A stretch of 61,625 bases of DNA. Origin: Pseudomonadota bacterium (GTDB lineage Bacteria > Pseudomonadota > Gammaproteobacteria > Burkholderiales > Gallionellaceae). Where the stretch lies: contig JAJZTF010000016.1 in the NCBI GenBank assembly GCA_021821945.1, forward strand, positions 1-61,625, read 5' to 3'. The position numbers and the translations under genes were made by a program. Below the pieces are notes generated by a model that saw only the letters and a list, made by a program, of their open reading frames with translations, searched no databases and was not told the origin of the DNA. Below are positions 1-8,950 of the stretch, in pieces. Positions within the stretch are counted from its first letter, which is position 1. The number at the start of each line of letters is the position of its first letter.

Positions 1-744
1 GATGGCATCCACACCGGGCTGCGCAGCGAGCATTCCGACGGGCAATGCCTGCTGGTGATCGTCGGAGTGACCCCGGATGGCAGGAAAGAGCGCGTGGCGA
101 TCAGCGACGGTTACCGGGAATCGAAAGTCTCCTGGGAGCAACTGCTGCTCGATCTGAAGCGCCGCGGGTTGCAATCCGGCCCTTTGCTTGCGGTGGGCGA
201 CGGCGCCATGGGATTCTGGGCAGCCCTGGAAGAAGTGTTCCCGCAGACCGCGCATCAGCGATGCTGGTTTCACAAGATGGGCAATGTGCTCAATGCGCTG
301 CCGAAATCGCAGCAGGGTCGAGCGAAGGCGGATTTGCAGGCCATCTGGATGGCACCGACCCGGGAAGAGGCGCTGTCTGCTTTCACCTGGTTCGTGGAAA
401 CCTGGCGCGCGAAATATCCGAAGGCGGTGGAGAAGATCGAGAAAGACAAGGAAAGTCTGCTGGCGTTTTATGACTTCCCTGCAGAACATTGGGCGCATAT
501 CCGGACGACGAACCCGATCGAATCGACGTTCGCCACGGTGCGTCATCGGACCAGCCGCACCCGCAATTGCGTATCACGAGCTACTTTCCTGGGACTGGCA
601 TTCAAATTGATCGAGGAAGCCGAAAAAACTTGGCGCAGGATTCGGGGCGCGGATAAAATCGAACTGTTGCTGAAGGGAGTTCCCTTCAAGGACGGTGAAC
701 CGGTCGTGGATGATCAACCGGTTCAGCAGAAACTCGCCGCCTGA
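1..744 (+). CDS. IS256-family (mutator-type) transposase, C-terminal part
   Basis: Transposase that cuts and moves the insertion sequence. The frame is open from the first base, so the N-terminal third or so lies outside the window. Visible family features are the VGDGAMGFW stretch (D of the DDE triad), the HQRCWFHKMGNVL motif that follows it, and TTNPIESTFATVRHRTSRTRNCVSR, which carries the conserved glutamate and the arginine-rich tail. The C-terminus ends normally at 744, so this copy shows no visible damage in the part seen. The first in-frame start codon inside the window (55) is not the true start. Confidence 0.93.
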   Translation, partial: DGIHTGLRSEHSDGQCLLVIVGVTPDGRKERVAISDGYRESKVSWEQLLLDLKRRGLQSGPLLAVGDGAMGFWAALEEVFPQTAHQRCWFHKMGNVLNALPKSQQGRAKADLQAIWMAPTREEALSAFTWFVETWRAKYPKAVEKIEKDKESLLAFYDFPAEHWAHIRTTNPIESTFATVRHRTSRTRNCVSRATFLGLAFKLIEEAEKTWRRIRGADKIELLLKGVPFKDGEPVVDDQPVQQKLAA

Positions 745-765
745 CGCATCATGCTACAGACCGGC

Positions 766-790
766 CATACACCACTTTTGACTTTATCTC
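766..790 (+). repeat. Putative right terminal inverted repeat of the IS256-type element
   Basis: Bases 766-790 read CATACACCACTTTTGACTT followed by TATCTC. Read from the outside in, this gives GAGATAAAGTCAAAAGTGG, in keeping with the ends of IS256-group elements (GTCAAAA core). The transposase stop lies 22 bases before it, a usual spacing. The matching left repeat is not in the window. Confidence 0.55.
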
Positions 791-1222
791 AAAAGGCTGT
801 CATTTGAGTACTTGGGAAAAGTATTCCAAGAACTTCCAGAGCGGTTGCTACAACATCTAAACCTTTCAGGAAATACCGACTTAAAGAATGGATTAACAGC
901 AGCAAGCAATGATGTGTTCAGTAACTTCCAAGAATCATTGCGTGCCTACCAAAGGGATAACCATATAAGCCCAGTTCTCAGTGCGGTTGCTTCACTACCT
1001 AAGGATGAACTGGCTGCAATGGCGGAATCCTTGATTAACCTGACTTCCTTTAAACGGAAGGTAACAATAGAAACAGAGACGGTAGGTGGTGCAATTGATG
1101 TGGCAGTAATTTCGAAGGGCGATGGTTTTGTTTGGATTAAGCGGAAGCACTATTTTCGACAAGAGCTTAACCATCATTTTACGGCAAATTATTTCGAGGG
1201 AAATCCATGTCAAGACAACTAA
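791..1222 (+). pseudogene. 3' remnant of an AT-rich gene of unknown function, cut by the IS
   Basis: The frame is open from the IS end (KRLSFEYLGKVFQELPERLL...) to the stop at 1222, about 143 residues. The first possible start inside it is a TTG at 812 with no ribosome site, so this is best read as the C-terminal part of a longer protein truncated by the IS. The end carries a run of conserved-looking residues, ETVGGAIDVAVISKGDGFVW then IKRKHYF. I have an unverified recollection that this tail occurs in uncharacterised bacterial proteins with an Ntn-hydrolase-like N-terminal part, but nothing in the remnant proves it. Base composition is clearly lower in GC than neighbours. Confidence 0.55.
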
Positions 1223-1416
1223 GGTCCTTTGCAACAATCGAGGAATGGGACAGCGCCTTTTTTCCAGATCAAGCAACCAAGGTTAAATTGGCCAATTTCG
1301 GAAAGGATCCAGCAGTACTTGCAGGTATCCTTGCTGAGGAGGCATTGCAGCACGCAACAGCACAGCTAACGTCAATAAAAAAACCAAAGCGACCCGCGAA
1401 TCAAGTAAAGCGATAG
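1207..1416 (+). CDS. Small hypothetical protein coupled to the truncated gene
   Basis: A 69-residue protein beginning MSRQLRSFATIEEWDSAFF. Its ATG lies inside the end of the upstream frame (16-base overlap) and is preceded by GAGGGAAATCC, a fair ribosome site, so translation was probably coupled to the upstream gene. It is lysine- and alanine-rich at the C-terminus and has no membrane segment. I do not recognise the family. With the truncated gene it forms a two-gene accessory cassette; function unknown. Confidence 0.5.
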   Translation: MSRQLRSFATIEEWDSAFFPDQATKVKLANFGKDPAVLAGILAEEALQHATAQLTSIKKPKRPANQVKR

Positions 1417-1502
1417 GCAACACAATTCTTACAGTTTGGTTTTGCCAGGATCAAACCGTCGGAATATTGGAAGATCCAAGGAATATTGTAAATTCCCAGT
1501 AC
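1417..1502. other. Junction between the accessory insert and the comM remnant
   Basis: No gene is seen here. Sequence matching ComM starts at about 1503 (EFER...), so the right end of the inserted DNA lies in this stretch. It contains two direct copies of GGAATATTG at 1461-1469 and 1480-1488. A transposon end or a target duplication cannot be fixed without the left junction. Confidence 0.4.
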
Positions 1503-2108
1503 GAGTTCGAGCGCGGCGTTCTGGAGGCGCTTAGGGAACCCCTGGAGTCCGGGCACATCACCATCTCGCGCGCGGCGCACAGGGCCGACTTTCCGGCGAA
1601 ATTCCAGCTGATCGCGGCGATGAATCCCTGTCCATGCGGATATCTCGGCCACTACAGCGGCAAGTGCCATTGCACGCCCGACCAGATCGCACGCTACCGC
1701 AACAGGATTTCGGGGCCCTTGCTGGACCGCATCGACATGCAAATCGAGGTGCCCCAGGTGCGTCAGGATGACCTGCTCGCCAAGCCGCAGGGGGAGGCAA
1801 GCGCTTCGATACGATCGCGCGTCGAGGCCGCGCGCGTAAGGCAAATCCTCCGCCAGAACAAGTGCAACGCACAGCTCTCCGCAAATGAGACGGAAAAATT
1901 TTGCGCGCCTGATGCGGAAGGGGAGGCGCTGCTTAAGCTCGCGATCTCGCGCCTCGATCTTTCGGCCAGAGGCTACCAGCGCGTATTGAGGCTCGCGCGC
2001 AGCATCGCCGATCTCGAAGATTGCGGAAAGGTTGAACCCCGGCATATCGCAGAGGCGGTCCAGTACCGCCGCATGGACATGAACGGTATGAAAATCGGCG
2101 CATGGTAG
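1503..2108 (+). pseudogene. comM: comM/yifB 3' remnant (Mg-chelatase-like AAA+ ATPase), 5' part lost
   Basis: ComM is a hexameric helicase that helps branch migration during natural transformation; full-length members have about 500 residues. Only the last 200 or so remain, starting at EFERGVLEALREPLESGHI, which normally follows the Walker B region. Intact family features are the CPCG...CHC cysteine cluster with TPDQIARYRNRISGPLLDRID (sensor/arginine-finger region) and the C-terminal helical lid. An open frame extends upstream to a TTG at 1467, but those 12 residues do not resemble ComM. Without the N-terminal and Walker motifs the product cannot be active. It overlaps an upstream candidate start of metH by seven bases. 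Confidence 0.88.
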
Positions 2109-2140
2109 AATGCCAGACTATTTCACTGAGCAATGAACTG

Positions 2141-5100
2141 ATGAAACACCCTATCGAACAGCTTATCCGGCAGCGCATTCTGATACTGGACGGCGCGATG
2201 GGCACGATGATACAGCGCTACAAGCTGACCGAGGCGCATTACCGCGGCACCGAACCCTATGGGGACTACAGGGGCGTGCAGAGGTCTTTCGCTGATCATC
2301 CCGTCGACCTGAAAGGCAACAACGATCTGCTGGTTCTGACCCAGCCGCATGTCATCGGCAACATCCACCGGGAGTATCTCGAGGCGGGCGCCGACATCCT
2401 GGAAACCTGCACCTTCAATTCCAATTCCATCTCCATGCACGACTACCGCATGGAGCATCTGGTGTACGAACTGAATGTCGCGGGTGCGAGGCTGGCGCGC
2501 GGACTCTGCGATCAATATTCGACCGCGGAAAAGCCGCGTTTCGTCGCAGGCGTTCTCGGCCCCACGGGGAGAACGGCCTCGATCTCGCCAGATGTGAACG
2601 ATCCGGGCGCACGCAACGTGACCTTCGACGAGCTCGTCGAGAGCTATGCCGAGTCCGTCCGCGGCTTGCTGGACGGCGGTGCAGACATCCTGATGGTCGA
2701 GACCATCTTCGATACGTTAAACGCGAAGGCAGCGCTTTTCGCGATCGAACAGCATTTCGAGCGTCATGGCTTGCGCGTTCCCGTGATGATATCCGGCACG
2801 ATCACCGATGCCTCGGGACGCACTCTGTCCGGTCAGACGACGGAGGCGTTCTGGAATTCCGTCTCCCATGCGAACCCGCTGTCAGTCGGGCTCAACTGTG
2901 CACTGGGTGCGGATCTGATGCGCCCCTATATCGAGGAGCTTTCCCGGGTCGCTTCCTGTTACGTCAGCGCGCATCCCAATGCGGGGCTGCCCAATCCATT
3001 GTCCGAGACGGGCTATGACGAAACGCCGGAGACCACCGCTAGGCTCGTGAAGGAATTTGCGACCAGCGGTTTTCTCAACATTGCAGGCGGATGCTGCGGC
3101 ACCTCCCCTGCGCACATCAAGGCCATCGCGGATGCCCTGCAGGATGTGCCTCCGCGAAAAATTCCGGAGATAGAGCGGCGTTGCAGGCTTTCCGGGCTTG
3201 AACCCTTCAACATCGGCGACGACACGCTGTTCGTCAATGTCGGTGAGCGCGCCAACGTCACGGGTTCGGCGAAATTCAAGCGCCTGATCCTGGAAGGGCA
3301 GTTTGACGAGGCGCTGGAAATCTGCAAGCAGCAGGTGGAGACAGGCGCCCAGGTCATCGACGTGAACATGGACGAGGCGATGCTGGACGGCAAGGCAGCG
3401 ATGGTGAAATTTTTGAACCTGATCGCGTCCGAACCCGACATCGCCCGAGTTCCCCTGATGATAGACTCATCCAAGTGGGACATCATAGAGGCCGGCCTCA
3501 AATGCGCGCAGGGAAAATCCATCGTCAATTCGATCTCGCTCAAGGAAGGCGAGGAAAACTTCATCAGATATGCCACGCTGGTGCGCCGCTATGGCGCTGC
3601 CGCAGTGGTGATGGCTTTCGACGAGCAGGGGCAGGCCGACACCTTCCAGCGCAAGACCGAGATATGCCGCAGAAGCTATGACATCCTCGTGAACAAGGTG
3701 GGCTTCCCGCCGGAGGACATCATCTTCGACCCCAACATCTTCGCGATTGCAACGGGGATAGAAGAGCACAACAACTATGCGGTCGACTTCATCGAGGCGA
3801 CCCGCTGGATAAGAAAAAACCTGCCCTATGCGAAGGTCTCGGGCGGCGTATCCAACGTGTCCTTCTCCTTCCGCGGCAACGAGCCCGTGAGGGAGGCGAT
3901 ACACACCGTGTTTTTGTACCATGCGATCAAGGCAGGCATGAACATGGGCATCGTCAATGCCGGGCAGCTCGGCGTGTACGAGGAGATTCCGAAGGTGCTT
4001 CGCGACGCGGTGGAGGACGTGGTGCTGAACCGCCATCCCGACGCGGGAGAAAAGCTCGTCAGGATCGCCGAGACGGTGAAGGGCGGCGGACGCGAGCAGG
4101 CGGAGGACCTTGAATGGCGCAAGGGCACGGTCGGGGAGCGGCTGACTCATGCGCTGGTGCGCGGCATCACGACCTACATCGTCGAGGATACGGAGGAGGC
4201 GCGGCTCAACGCGAGTTCCCCCGTGGAGGTGATCGAAGGCCCCCTGATGTCGGGCATGAACGTGGTGGGCGATCTCTTCGGCGCGGGCAAGATGTTTCTG
4301 CCCCAGGTCGTGAAATCCGCGCGCGTGATGAAGCAGGCGGTGGCGCATCTCGTGCCTTTCATCGAGGCCGAGAAGCTGCGGCTGGGCGACAGCAAGCCGA
4401 AGGGCAAGATCGTGATGGCGACGGTCAAGGGGGACGTGCACGACATCGGAAAGAACATCGTCACAGTGGTGCTGCAGTGCAACAACTTCGAGGTGGTGAA
4501 CATGGGCGTGATGGTGCCCTGTCAGCAGATACTGGATACCGCGCGCGAACACAATGCGGACATCATCGGACTTTCAGGGCTGATCACGCCGTCGCTGGAA
4601 GAGATGGCGCATGTCGCAAAGGAGATGGAGCGACAGGGATTCAGAATACCGCTTTTGATAGGCGGGGCCACCACATCGCGCGTGCACACCGCGGTGAAGA
4701 TAGAGCCCAACTACCCGTCAGGCAGCACGGTCTATGTCGTCGATGCGTCGCGCGCCGTGGGCGTATGCAGCAGCCTTCTGTCCGATGCGCAGCGCGATGA
4801 GTACGTTGCATCGGTCAAATCGGAATATGCAGAACTGAGAATGCAGCACGAGGAAAGGCAGGGGAGGGCCGTCTATGTTTCGCTCGAGGAGGCAAGAAGG
4901 CACGGATTCGAGACCGACTGGAAGAGCTATGTGCCGCCCAGGCCCGCATTCATCGGCGTGAAGGAGCTCCGCAACTATCCTCTTTCCGAAATCTCCAATT
5001 TCATAGACTGGACGCCATTCTTCCAGTCGTGGGAGCTCGCAGGGAGATACCCGAAAATTCTGGATGACGAGGTGGTGGGGGCCGAGGCGCGCAAGCTTTT

Positions 5101-5851
5101 TGCCGATGCGAAAGCGATGCTGAGAAGCATCATCGAAGAGAAGTGGCTCACCGCCAATGCGGTATTCGGACTCTTCCCGGCGAACACGGTAAATTCTGAT
5201 GACATCGAAATCTATACGGACGAGACGAGAAGCAAGGTCGCGATGACCTGGCACAACCTGCGTCAGCAGACCAGAAAGCCTCGGGACATTCCGAATTTTT
5301 GCCTGGCCGATTTCATCGCGCCCAAGGAATCCGGCGTTGCAGACTACATAGGCGGGTTCGCCGTGACTGCCGGCATAGGCATAGACGCTCATGTGGCTGA
5401 GTTCGAAAAGAATAACGACGACTACAGCGCGATCATGCTGAAGGCGCTGGCAGACCGGCTGGCCGAAGCCTTTGCGGAGCTGTTGCACCAGCGCGTGCGG
5501 CGCGAATTCTGGGGTTATGCACCGGACGAAAATCTTAACAACGATGAGCTGATCGCAGAAAAATACCGCGGCATACGTCCGGCGCCGGGTTATCCTGCCT
5601 GCCCGGAACACACAGAGAAGGGCCCGTTGTTTGAACTGCTCGATGCGCCGAACAAGGCGGGGATCACGATCACGGACAGTTTTGCGATGCTGCCCACCGC
5701 GGCGGTCAGCGGCTTCTATCTTTCCCACCCGAAGTCGCAATATTTCGCGACAGGAAAGATAGATAAGGATCAGGTGGCAAGCTATGCCAAGCGCAAGGGC
5801 TGGGACATGGAAACGGCGGAGCGCTGGCTGGCGCCGGTGCTGAGCTACTAG
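2141..5851 (+). CDS. metH: Cobalamin-dependent methionine synthase
   Basis: Transfers a methyl group from 5-methyltetrahydrofolate through cobalamin to homocysteine, the last step of methionine synthesis. All four modules are present in order: homocysteine domain (DGAMGTMIQ near the start; zinc cysteines in GLNCALG and GGCCGTSP), pterin domain ([14 protein letters not shown]), cobalamin domain with GDVHDIGKN near residue 765 whose histidine binds cobalt, and the SAM-binding activation domain ([12 protein letters not shown]). At 1236 residues it is full length. An in-frame ATG at 2102 would add 13 residues; 2141 is preferred because [21 protein letters not shown] matches the family N-terminus. 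Neither start has a strong ribosome site. No B12 or SAH riboswitch is visible upstream, where the broken comM lies. Confidence 0.97.
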   Translation: MKHPIEQLIRQRILILDGAMGTMIQRYKLTEAHYRGTEPYGDYRGVQRSFADHPVDLKGNNDLLVLTQPHVIGNIHREYLEAGADILETCTFNSNSISMHDYRMEHLVYELNVAGARLARGLCDQYSTAEKPRFVAGVLGPTGRTASISPDVNDPGARNVTFDELVESYAESVRGLLDGGADILMVETIFDTLNAKAALFAIEQHFERHGLRVPVMISGTITDASGRTLSGQTTEAFWNSVSHANPLSVGLNCALGADLMRPYIEELSRVASCYVSAHPNAGLPNPLSETGYDETPETTARLVKEFATSGFLNIAGGCCGTSPAHIKAIADALQDVPPRKIPEIERRCRLSGLEPFNIGDDTLFVNVGERANVTGSAKFKRLILEGQFDEALEICKQQVETGAQVIDVNMDEAMLDGKAAMVKFLNLIASEPDIARVPLMIDSSKWDIIEAGLKCAQGKSIVNSISLKEGEENFIRYATLVRRYGAAAVVMAFDEQGQADTFQRKTEICRRSYDILVNKVGFPPEDIIFDPNIFAIATGIEEHNNYAVDFIEATRWIRKNLPYAKVSGGVSNVSFSFRGNEPVREAIHTVFLYHAIKAGMNMGIVNAGQLGVYEEIPKVLRDAVEDVVLNRHPDAGEKLVRIAETVKGGGREQAEDLEWRKGTVGERLTHALVRGITTYIVEDTEEARLNASSPVEVIEGPLMSGMNVVGDLFGAGKMFLPQVVKSARVMKQAVAHLVPFIEAEKLRLGDSKPKGKIVMATVKGDVHDIGKNIVTVVLQCNNFEVVNMGVMVPCQQILDTAREHNADIIGLSGLITPSLEEMAHVAKEMERQGFRIPLLIGGATTSRVHTAVKIEPNYPSGSTVYVVDASRAVGVCSSLLSDAQRDEYVASVKSEYAELRMQHEERQGRAVYVSLEEARRHGFETDWKSYVPPRPAFIGVKELRNYPLSEISNFIDWTPFFQSWELAGRYPKILDDEVVGAEARKLFADAKAMLRSIIEEKWLTANAVFGLFPANTVNSDDIEIYTDETRSKVAMTWHNLRQQTRKPRDIPNFCLADFIAPKESGVADYIGGFAVTAGIGIDAHVAEFEKNNDDYSAIMLKALADRLAEAFAELLHQRVRREFWGYAPDENLNNDELIAEKYRGIRPAPGYPACPEHTEKGPLFELLDAPNKAGITITDSFAMLPTAAVSGFYLSHPKSQYFATGKIDKDQVASYAKRKGWDMETAERWLAPVLSY

Positions 5852-5894
5852 GGAATATTGATAAACAGGGAACCTATTAATTCTGGAAGAACTT

Positions 5895-6581
5895 ATGACC
5901 ACACTCATCAAGACCGATACCAAACTCGGCGAAGGCGCGGAAGCGCAAGCCGGACAGACCGTCATTGTGCATTACACGGGCTGGCTGTATGACGAAGCAG
6001 CGCCAGATAACAAGGGCGTGAAATTCGACAGCTCGCTCGACCGCAACGAGCCTTTCGATTTCCCGCTCGGCGGCGGGCGCGTGATCCGCGGCTGGGACGA
6101 AGGGGTCGCCGGCATGAAGGAAGGCGGGCAACGCACGCTCGTGATTCCACCCGAGATGGGCTATGGCCCGCGAGGTGCGGGCGGCGTGATCCCGCCTAAC
6201 GCCACACTGGTGTTCGACGTGAAGCTTCTGAAGGTCATCAAAACAGACATCACAGACACCAGGATAGGCGAAGGCGAGGAGGCGCAGGCCGGAAAGCACG
6301 TGAGCGTGCATTACACGGGCTGGCTGTTCGACAAGAATGCGCCCGAGAACAAGGGGACGAAGTTCGACAGCTCCCGCGACCGTAACGAGCCATTCGATTT
6401 CCCGCTGGGCCAGGGGCAGGTCATCAGCGGCTGGGATATAGGCGTTGCCGGAATGAAGGTGGGCGGATGCCGCATTTTGACCATTCCGCCCGAGATGGGC
6501 TATGGCAGGCGGGGCGCGGGCGGCGTGATCCCGCCGAATGCGACGCTGCTGTTCGAGGTCGAGCTCCTGGATGTCAACTGA
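5895..6581 (+). CDS. Tandem-domain FKBP-type peptidyl-prolyl isomerase
   Basis: Two complete FKBP domains lie head to tail in 228 residues (about 1-114 and 115-228) with no linker. Each has [39 protein letters not shown] and [12 protein letters not shown], the hydrophobic pocket and flap of the family. FKBPs speed cis-trans isomerisation of proline bonds during folding. There is no signal peptide, so the protein is probably cytoplasmic. The two halves are close copies of each other and of the domain in the next gene, pointing to recent tandem duplication. Most bacterial FKBPs of this type carry one domain. Confidence 0.93.
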   Translation: MTTLIKTDTKLGEGAEAQAGQTVIVHYTGWLYDEAAPDNKGVKFDSSLDRNEPFDFPLGGGRVIRGWDEGVAGMKEGGQRTLVIPPEMGYGPRGAGGVIPPNATLVFDVKLLKVIKTDITDTRIGEGEEAQAGKHVSVHYTGWLFDKNAPENKGTKFDSSRDRNEPFDFPLGQGQVISGWDIGVAGMKVGGCRILTIPPEMGYGRRGAGGVIPPNATLLFEVELLDVN

Positions 6582-6620
6582 ACGACCGATACGCCAAAAG
6601 AATCACGAAGAGGAGATTGC

Positions 6621-7079
6621 ATGAAAAACCGTATTATTATTCTTCCGCTGGTGGCTGCACTTGCCGTTTTTTCAACCGCCGCCTGTTCCAGGCAGGCCTC
6701 GGCACCTCCGGAGAAAATCGAGAAAAGCGATGTGGTCGAGCTGATCAAGACAGACGTGAAGCTCGGAACCGGAACTGAGGCCACACCCGGACACAACGTG
6801 AAGGTTCATTACACGGGCTGGCTGTATGACGCAAAGGCGCCGGACCACAAGGGGGCGAAATTCGACAGTTCGCGCGATCGCGGTGAGCCCTTCGAATTTC
6901 CTCTGGGTGCCGGTCGTGTGATCAAGGGATGGGACGTGGGGGTGGCAGGCATGAAGGTGGGCGGACAACGCATCCTGATCATCCCGCCCGACATGGGCTA
7001 TGGCGCGGGCGGTGCGGGCGGCGTGATCCCGCCCAATGCGACGCTGGTGTTCGACGTCGAGCTTCTGGGTGTAAACTAG
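6621..7079 (+). CDS. FKBP-type peptidyl-prolyl isomerase, lipoprotein
   Basis: A 152-residue protein with a lipoprotein signal (hydrophobic stretch, then STAAC with the modified cysteine at residue 22), a short linker and one FKBP domain from about residue 38 to the end. The domain holds the same motifs as the gene upstream ([34 protein letters not shown]). It should act as a membrane-anchored folding helper on the periplasmic side. GAGGAG lies just before the ATG. The start of its FKBP domain ([11 protein letters not shown]) matches domain 1 of the upstream gene best, suggesting duplication followed by gain of an export signal. Confidence 0.93.
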   Translation: MKNRIIILPLVAALAVFSTAACSRQASAPPEKIEKSDVVELIKTDVKLGTGTEATPGHNVKVHYTGWLYDAKAPDHKGAKFDSSRDRGEPFEFPLGAGRVIKGWDVGVAGMKVGGQRILIIPPDMGYGAGGAGGVIPPNATLVFDVELLGVN

Positions 7080-7127
7080 CCTTCCGGGCGCGCTCCATGT
7101 GCGCCTCAGGTTCTGTCGGGAGGAGGC

Positions 7128-7694
7128 ATGTTCCAGGTGCGGATACATGGTCGCGGCGGCCAAGGCGTGGTGACCGCGGCCGAGATGCTTTCCATTGCAG
7201 CCTTCGAGGAAGGACGGCATGCGCAAGCATTTCCGAGCTTCGGCTCGGAGCGCACCGGCGCGCCTGTGGTCGCCTTCTGCCGCATATCGGACCGCGAGAT
7301 CAGGACTCGTGAGCCCATCGTGGAGGCGGATGCCGTGATCATTCAGGACCCCACTCTGCTACACCAGATCGCTGTTTTCGCAGGACTCAAGCCGGAAGGC
7401 TACGTTCTGCTCAATTCCCGGCACAGCTTGGAAGAGCTGGGTCTCGGAGAATTCGCCGATGCGCATGAAAAAGGACATTTCTTTTCATTGCCGGCGACGG
7501 AGATCGGGATCCGGCATATAGGGCGGCCCATTCCCAACATACCCTTGCTTGCCGGATTCGCAGCCCTCTCCGGCCTCATCAGGCTCGAATCGGTGATAGG
7601 CGCGATCAATGCAAGGTTCAAGGGAAAGGTGGCAAGCGGCAACATCGCTGCCGCGGAAGAGGCCTATCGTCTGGTGAAGGAGGCGTCATGCTGA
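7128..7694 (+). CDS. porG: Pyruvate/2-oxoacid:ferredoxin oxidoreductase, gamma subunit
   Basis: Small subunit of the enzyme that interconverts pyruvate and CoA with acetyl-CoA, CO2 and reduced ferredoxin. It opens with the family signature RIHGRGGQGVVTAAEMLSIA and continues FPSFGSERTGAPV; 188 residues is normal. A strong ribosome site (GGGAGGAGG) precedes the ATG. The stop overlaps the porA start by seven bases, so the two are coupled. The 2-oxoacid used cannot be told from this subunit; pyruvate is most likely from the alpha and beta sequences. Confidence 0.9.
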   Translation: MFQVRIHGRGGQGVVTAAEMLSIAAFEEGRHAQAFPSFGSERTGAPVVAFCRISDREIRTREPIVEADAVIIQDPTLLHQIAVFAGLKPEGYVLLNSRHSLEELGLGEFADAHEKGHFFSLPATEIGIRHIGRPIPNIPLLAGFAALSGLIRLESVIGAINARFKGKVASGNIAAAEEAYRLVKEASC

Positions 7695-8941
7695 AACAGA
7701 TAGAAGGTTCAAAGGCGGTCGCAGAGGCGGTCGCGCTTTGCCGTCCGGAAGTCATCTGCGCTTACCCCATTTCACCGCAGACGCACATCGTCGAGGCGCT
7801 GGGCGAGATGGTGAAATCCCAAAGGCTTTCTCCCTGCGAATACATCAACGTGGAGAGCGAGTTTGCCGCGATGTCGGTTTCCATCGGCGCTTCTGCCGCC
7901 GGCGCGCGCGCCTATACCGCGACTGCATCTCAGGGGCTGCTGTTCATGACGGAGGCGGTTTACAACGCTGCAGGACTGGGCCTTCCCATCGTGATGACGG
8001 TCGCGAACCGTGCAATCGGCGCGCCCATTAACATCTGGAACGACCATTCGGACTCCCTCTCCCAGCGGGACTCCGGCTGGATGCAGCTGTTTGCGGAAAA
8101 CAACCAGGAGGCGGTCGACCTGCACATACAGGCATTCCGCCTCGCAGAAGAACTTTCCATGCCCATCATGGTGTGCATGGATGGCTATATCCTGACTCAC
8201 GCCTTCGAGCGCGTCGACATCCCGTCGCAGGAAGAGGTCGACGCTTATCTTCCCCCTTTCGAGCCGCGCCAGGTGCTGGACCCTTCGGAACCCATCACCA
8301 TCGGTGCGATGGTGGGGCCGGAAGCCTTCATGGAGGTGAAGTATCTCGCGCATGCCAAGCAGATGCAGGCGATCGAGAGGATACCCGAGCTTGCTTCCGA
8401 ATTCAGGAGCGTGTTCGGCCGCGAAAACGGAGGGCTGGTGCGCACCTATCGCGTGGAGGATGCCGAGACCGTGATCGTCGCGATGGGATCGGTGATCGGC
8501 ACGATCAAGGACGTGGTGGACGAGATGCGCGATGAAGGGCATCGCATAGGGGTGCTGACCATCGTCAGCTACCGCCCCTTTCCGCTGGAACAGGTGAGAA
8601 GCGCACTTCTGCATTGCAAGCGTTTTCTCGTGCTGGAAAAAAGCCTCGCGGTCGGCATGGGCGGAATCCTTGCGACCGATGTTCGCATGGCGGTCACGGG
8701 TGCGGGGCTCATGGGATATACCGCGATCGCCGGGCTGGGCGGGCGGCCTATCTTCAAGTCCCAGCTGCACCCGCTTTTCCGCCAGGCGGAAAAGGAGGAA
8801 TTGCCCCCGGTGACCTTCCTGGATCTTGACTGGGAGGCTGTCAACAGGCAATTGGAGCGCGAGCGTCAGACGCGCCGCTCGGGCCCGGTCGCAGAGAACA
8901 TATTGCATGACAAGGGCATCGTGTCTGCAAAATTTGGTTGA
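7688..8941 (+). CDS. porA: Pyruvate:ferredoxin oxidoreductase, alpha subunit
   Basis: Alpha subunit (417 residues) carrying the pyrimidine-binding and transketolase C-terminal domains. Recognisable stretches are YPISPQTHIVEALGEMV, the E of VESEFAAMS, AYTATASQGLLFM and NRAIGAPINIWNDHSDSLSQ, all typical of POR-type enzymes; WNDHSD.L..RD is the loop around the active site. It overlaps porG and lies nine bases before porB. In an aerobic or microaerobic betaproteobacterium a POR is notable because these enzymes are often oxygen-sensitive. Confidence 0.93.
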   Translation: MLKQIEGSKAVAEAVALCRPEVICAYPISPQTHIVEALGEMVKSQRLSPCEYINVESEFAAMSVSIGASAAGARAYTATASQGLLFMTEAVYNAAGLGLPIVMTVANRAIGAPINIWNDHSDSLSQRDSGWMQLFAENNQEAVDLHIQAFRLAEELSMPIMVCMDGYILTHAFERVDIPSQEEVDAYLPPFEPRQVLDPSEPITIGAMVGPEAFMEVKYLAHAKQMQAIERIPELASEFRSVFGRENGGLVRTYRVEDAETVIVAMGSVIGTIKDVVDEMRDEGHRIGVLTIVSYRPFPLEQVRSALLHCKRFLVLEKSLAVGMGGILATDVRMAVTGAGLMGYTAIAGLGGRPIFKSQLHPLFRQAEKEELPPVTFLDLDWEAVNRQLERERQTRRSGPVAENILHDKGIVSAKFG

Positions 8942-8950
8942 GGAGGCGCC

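Larger units (their letters stand above)
1..790 (+). mobile_element. Right part of an IS256-family insertion sequence
   Basis: The window starts inside the element. It holds the 3' part of the transposase gene and a short non-coding right end. The right end is placed at 790 because the reverse complement of 766-790 (starting GAGATAAAGTCAAAA) looks like an IS256-group terminal inverted repeat. From 791 onward an AT-rich reading frame of a different gene begins without a break. The left end and the target duplication are outside the window, so the exact boundary is an inference. Confidence 0.75.

Noticed and set aside
2102..2140. Earlier metH start at 2102 overlapping the comM stop
   Set aside because: It adds 13 residues that do not match the family N-terminus; 2141 gives the expected [21 protein letters not shown] start.
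3467..4552. Long minus-strand open frame (361 codons) within metH
   Set aside because: It is a shadow of a high-GC coding region, rich in His and Arg with no recognisable domain; metH motifs are continuous on the plus strand.
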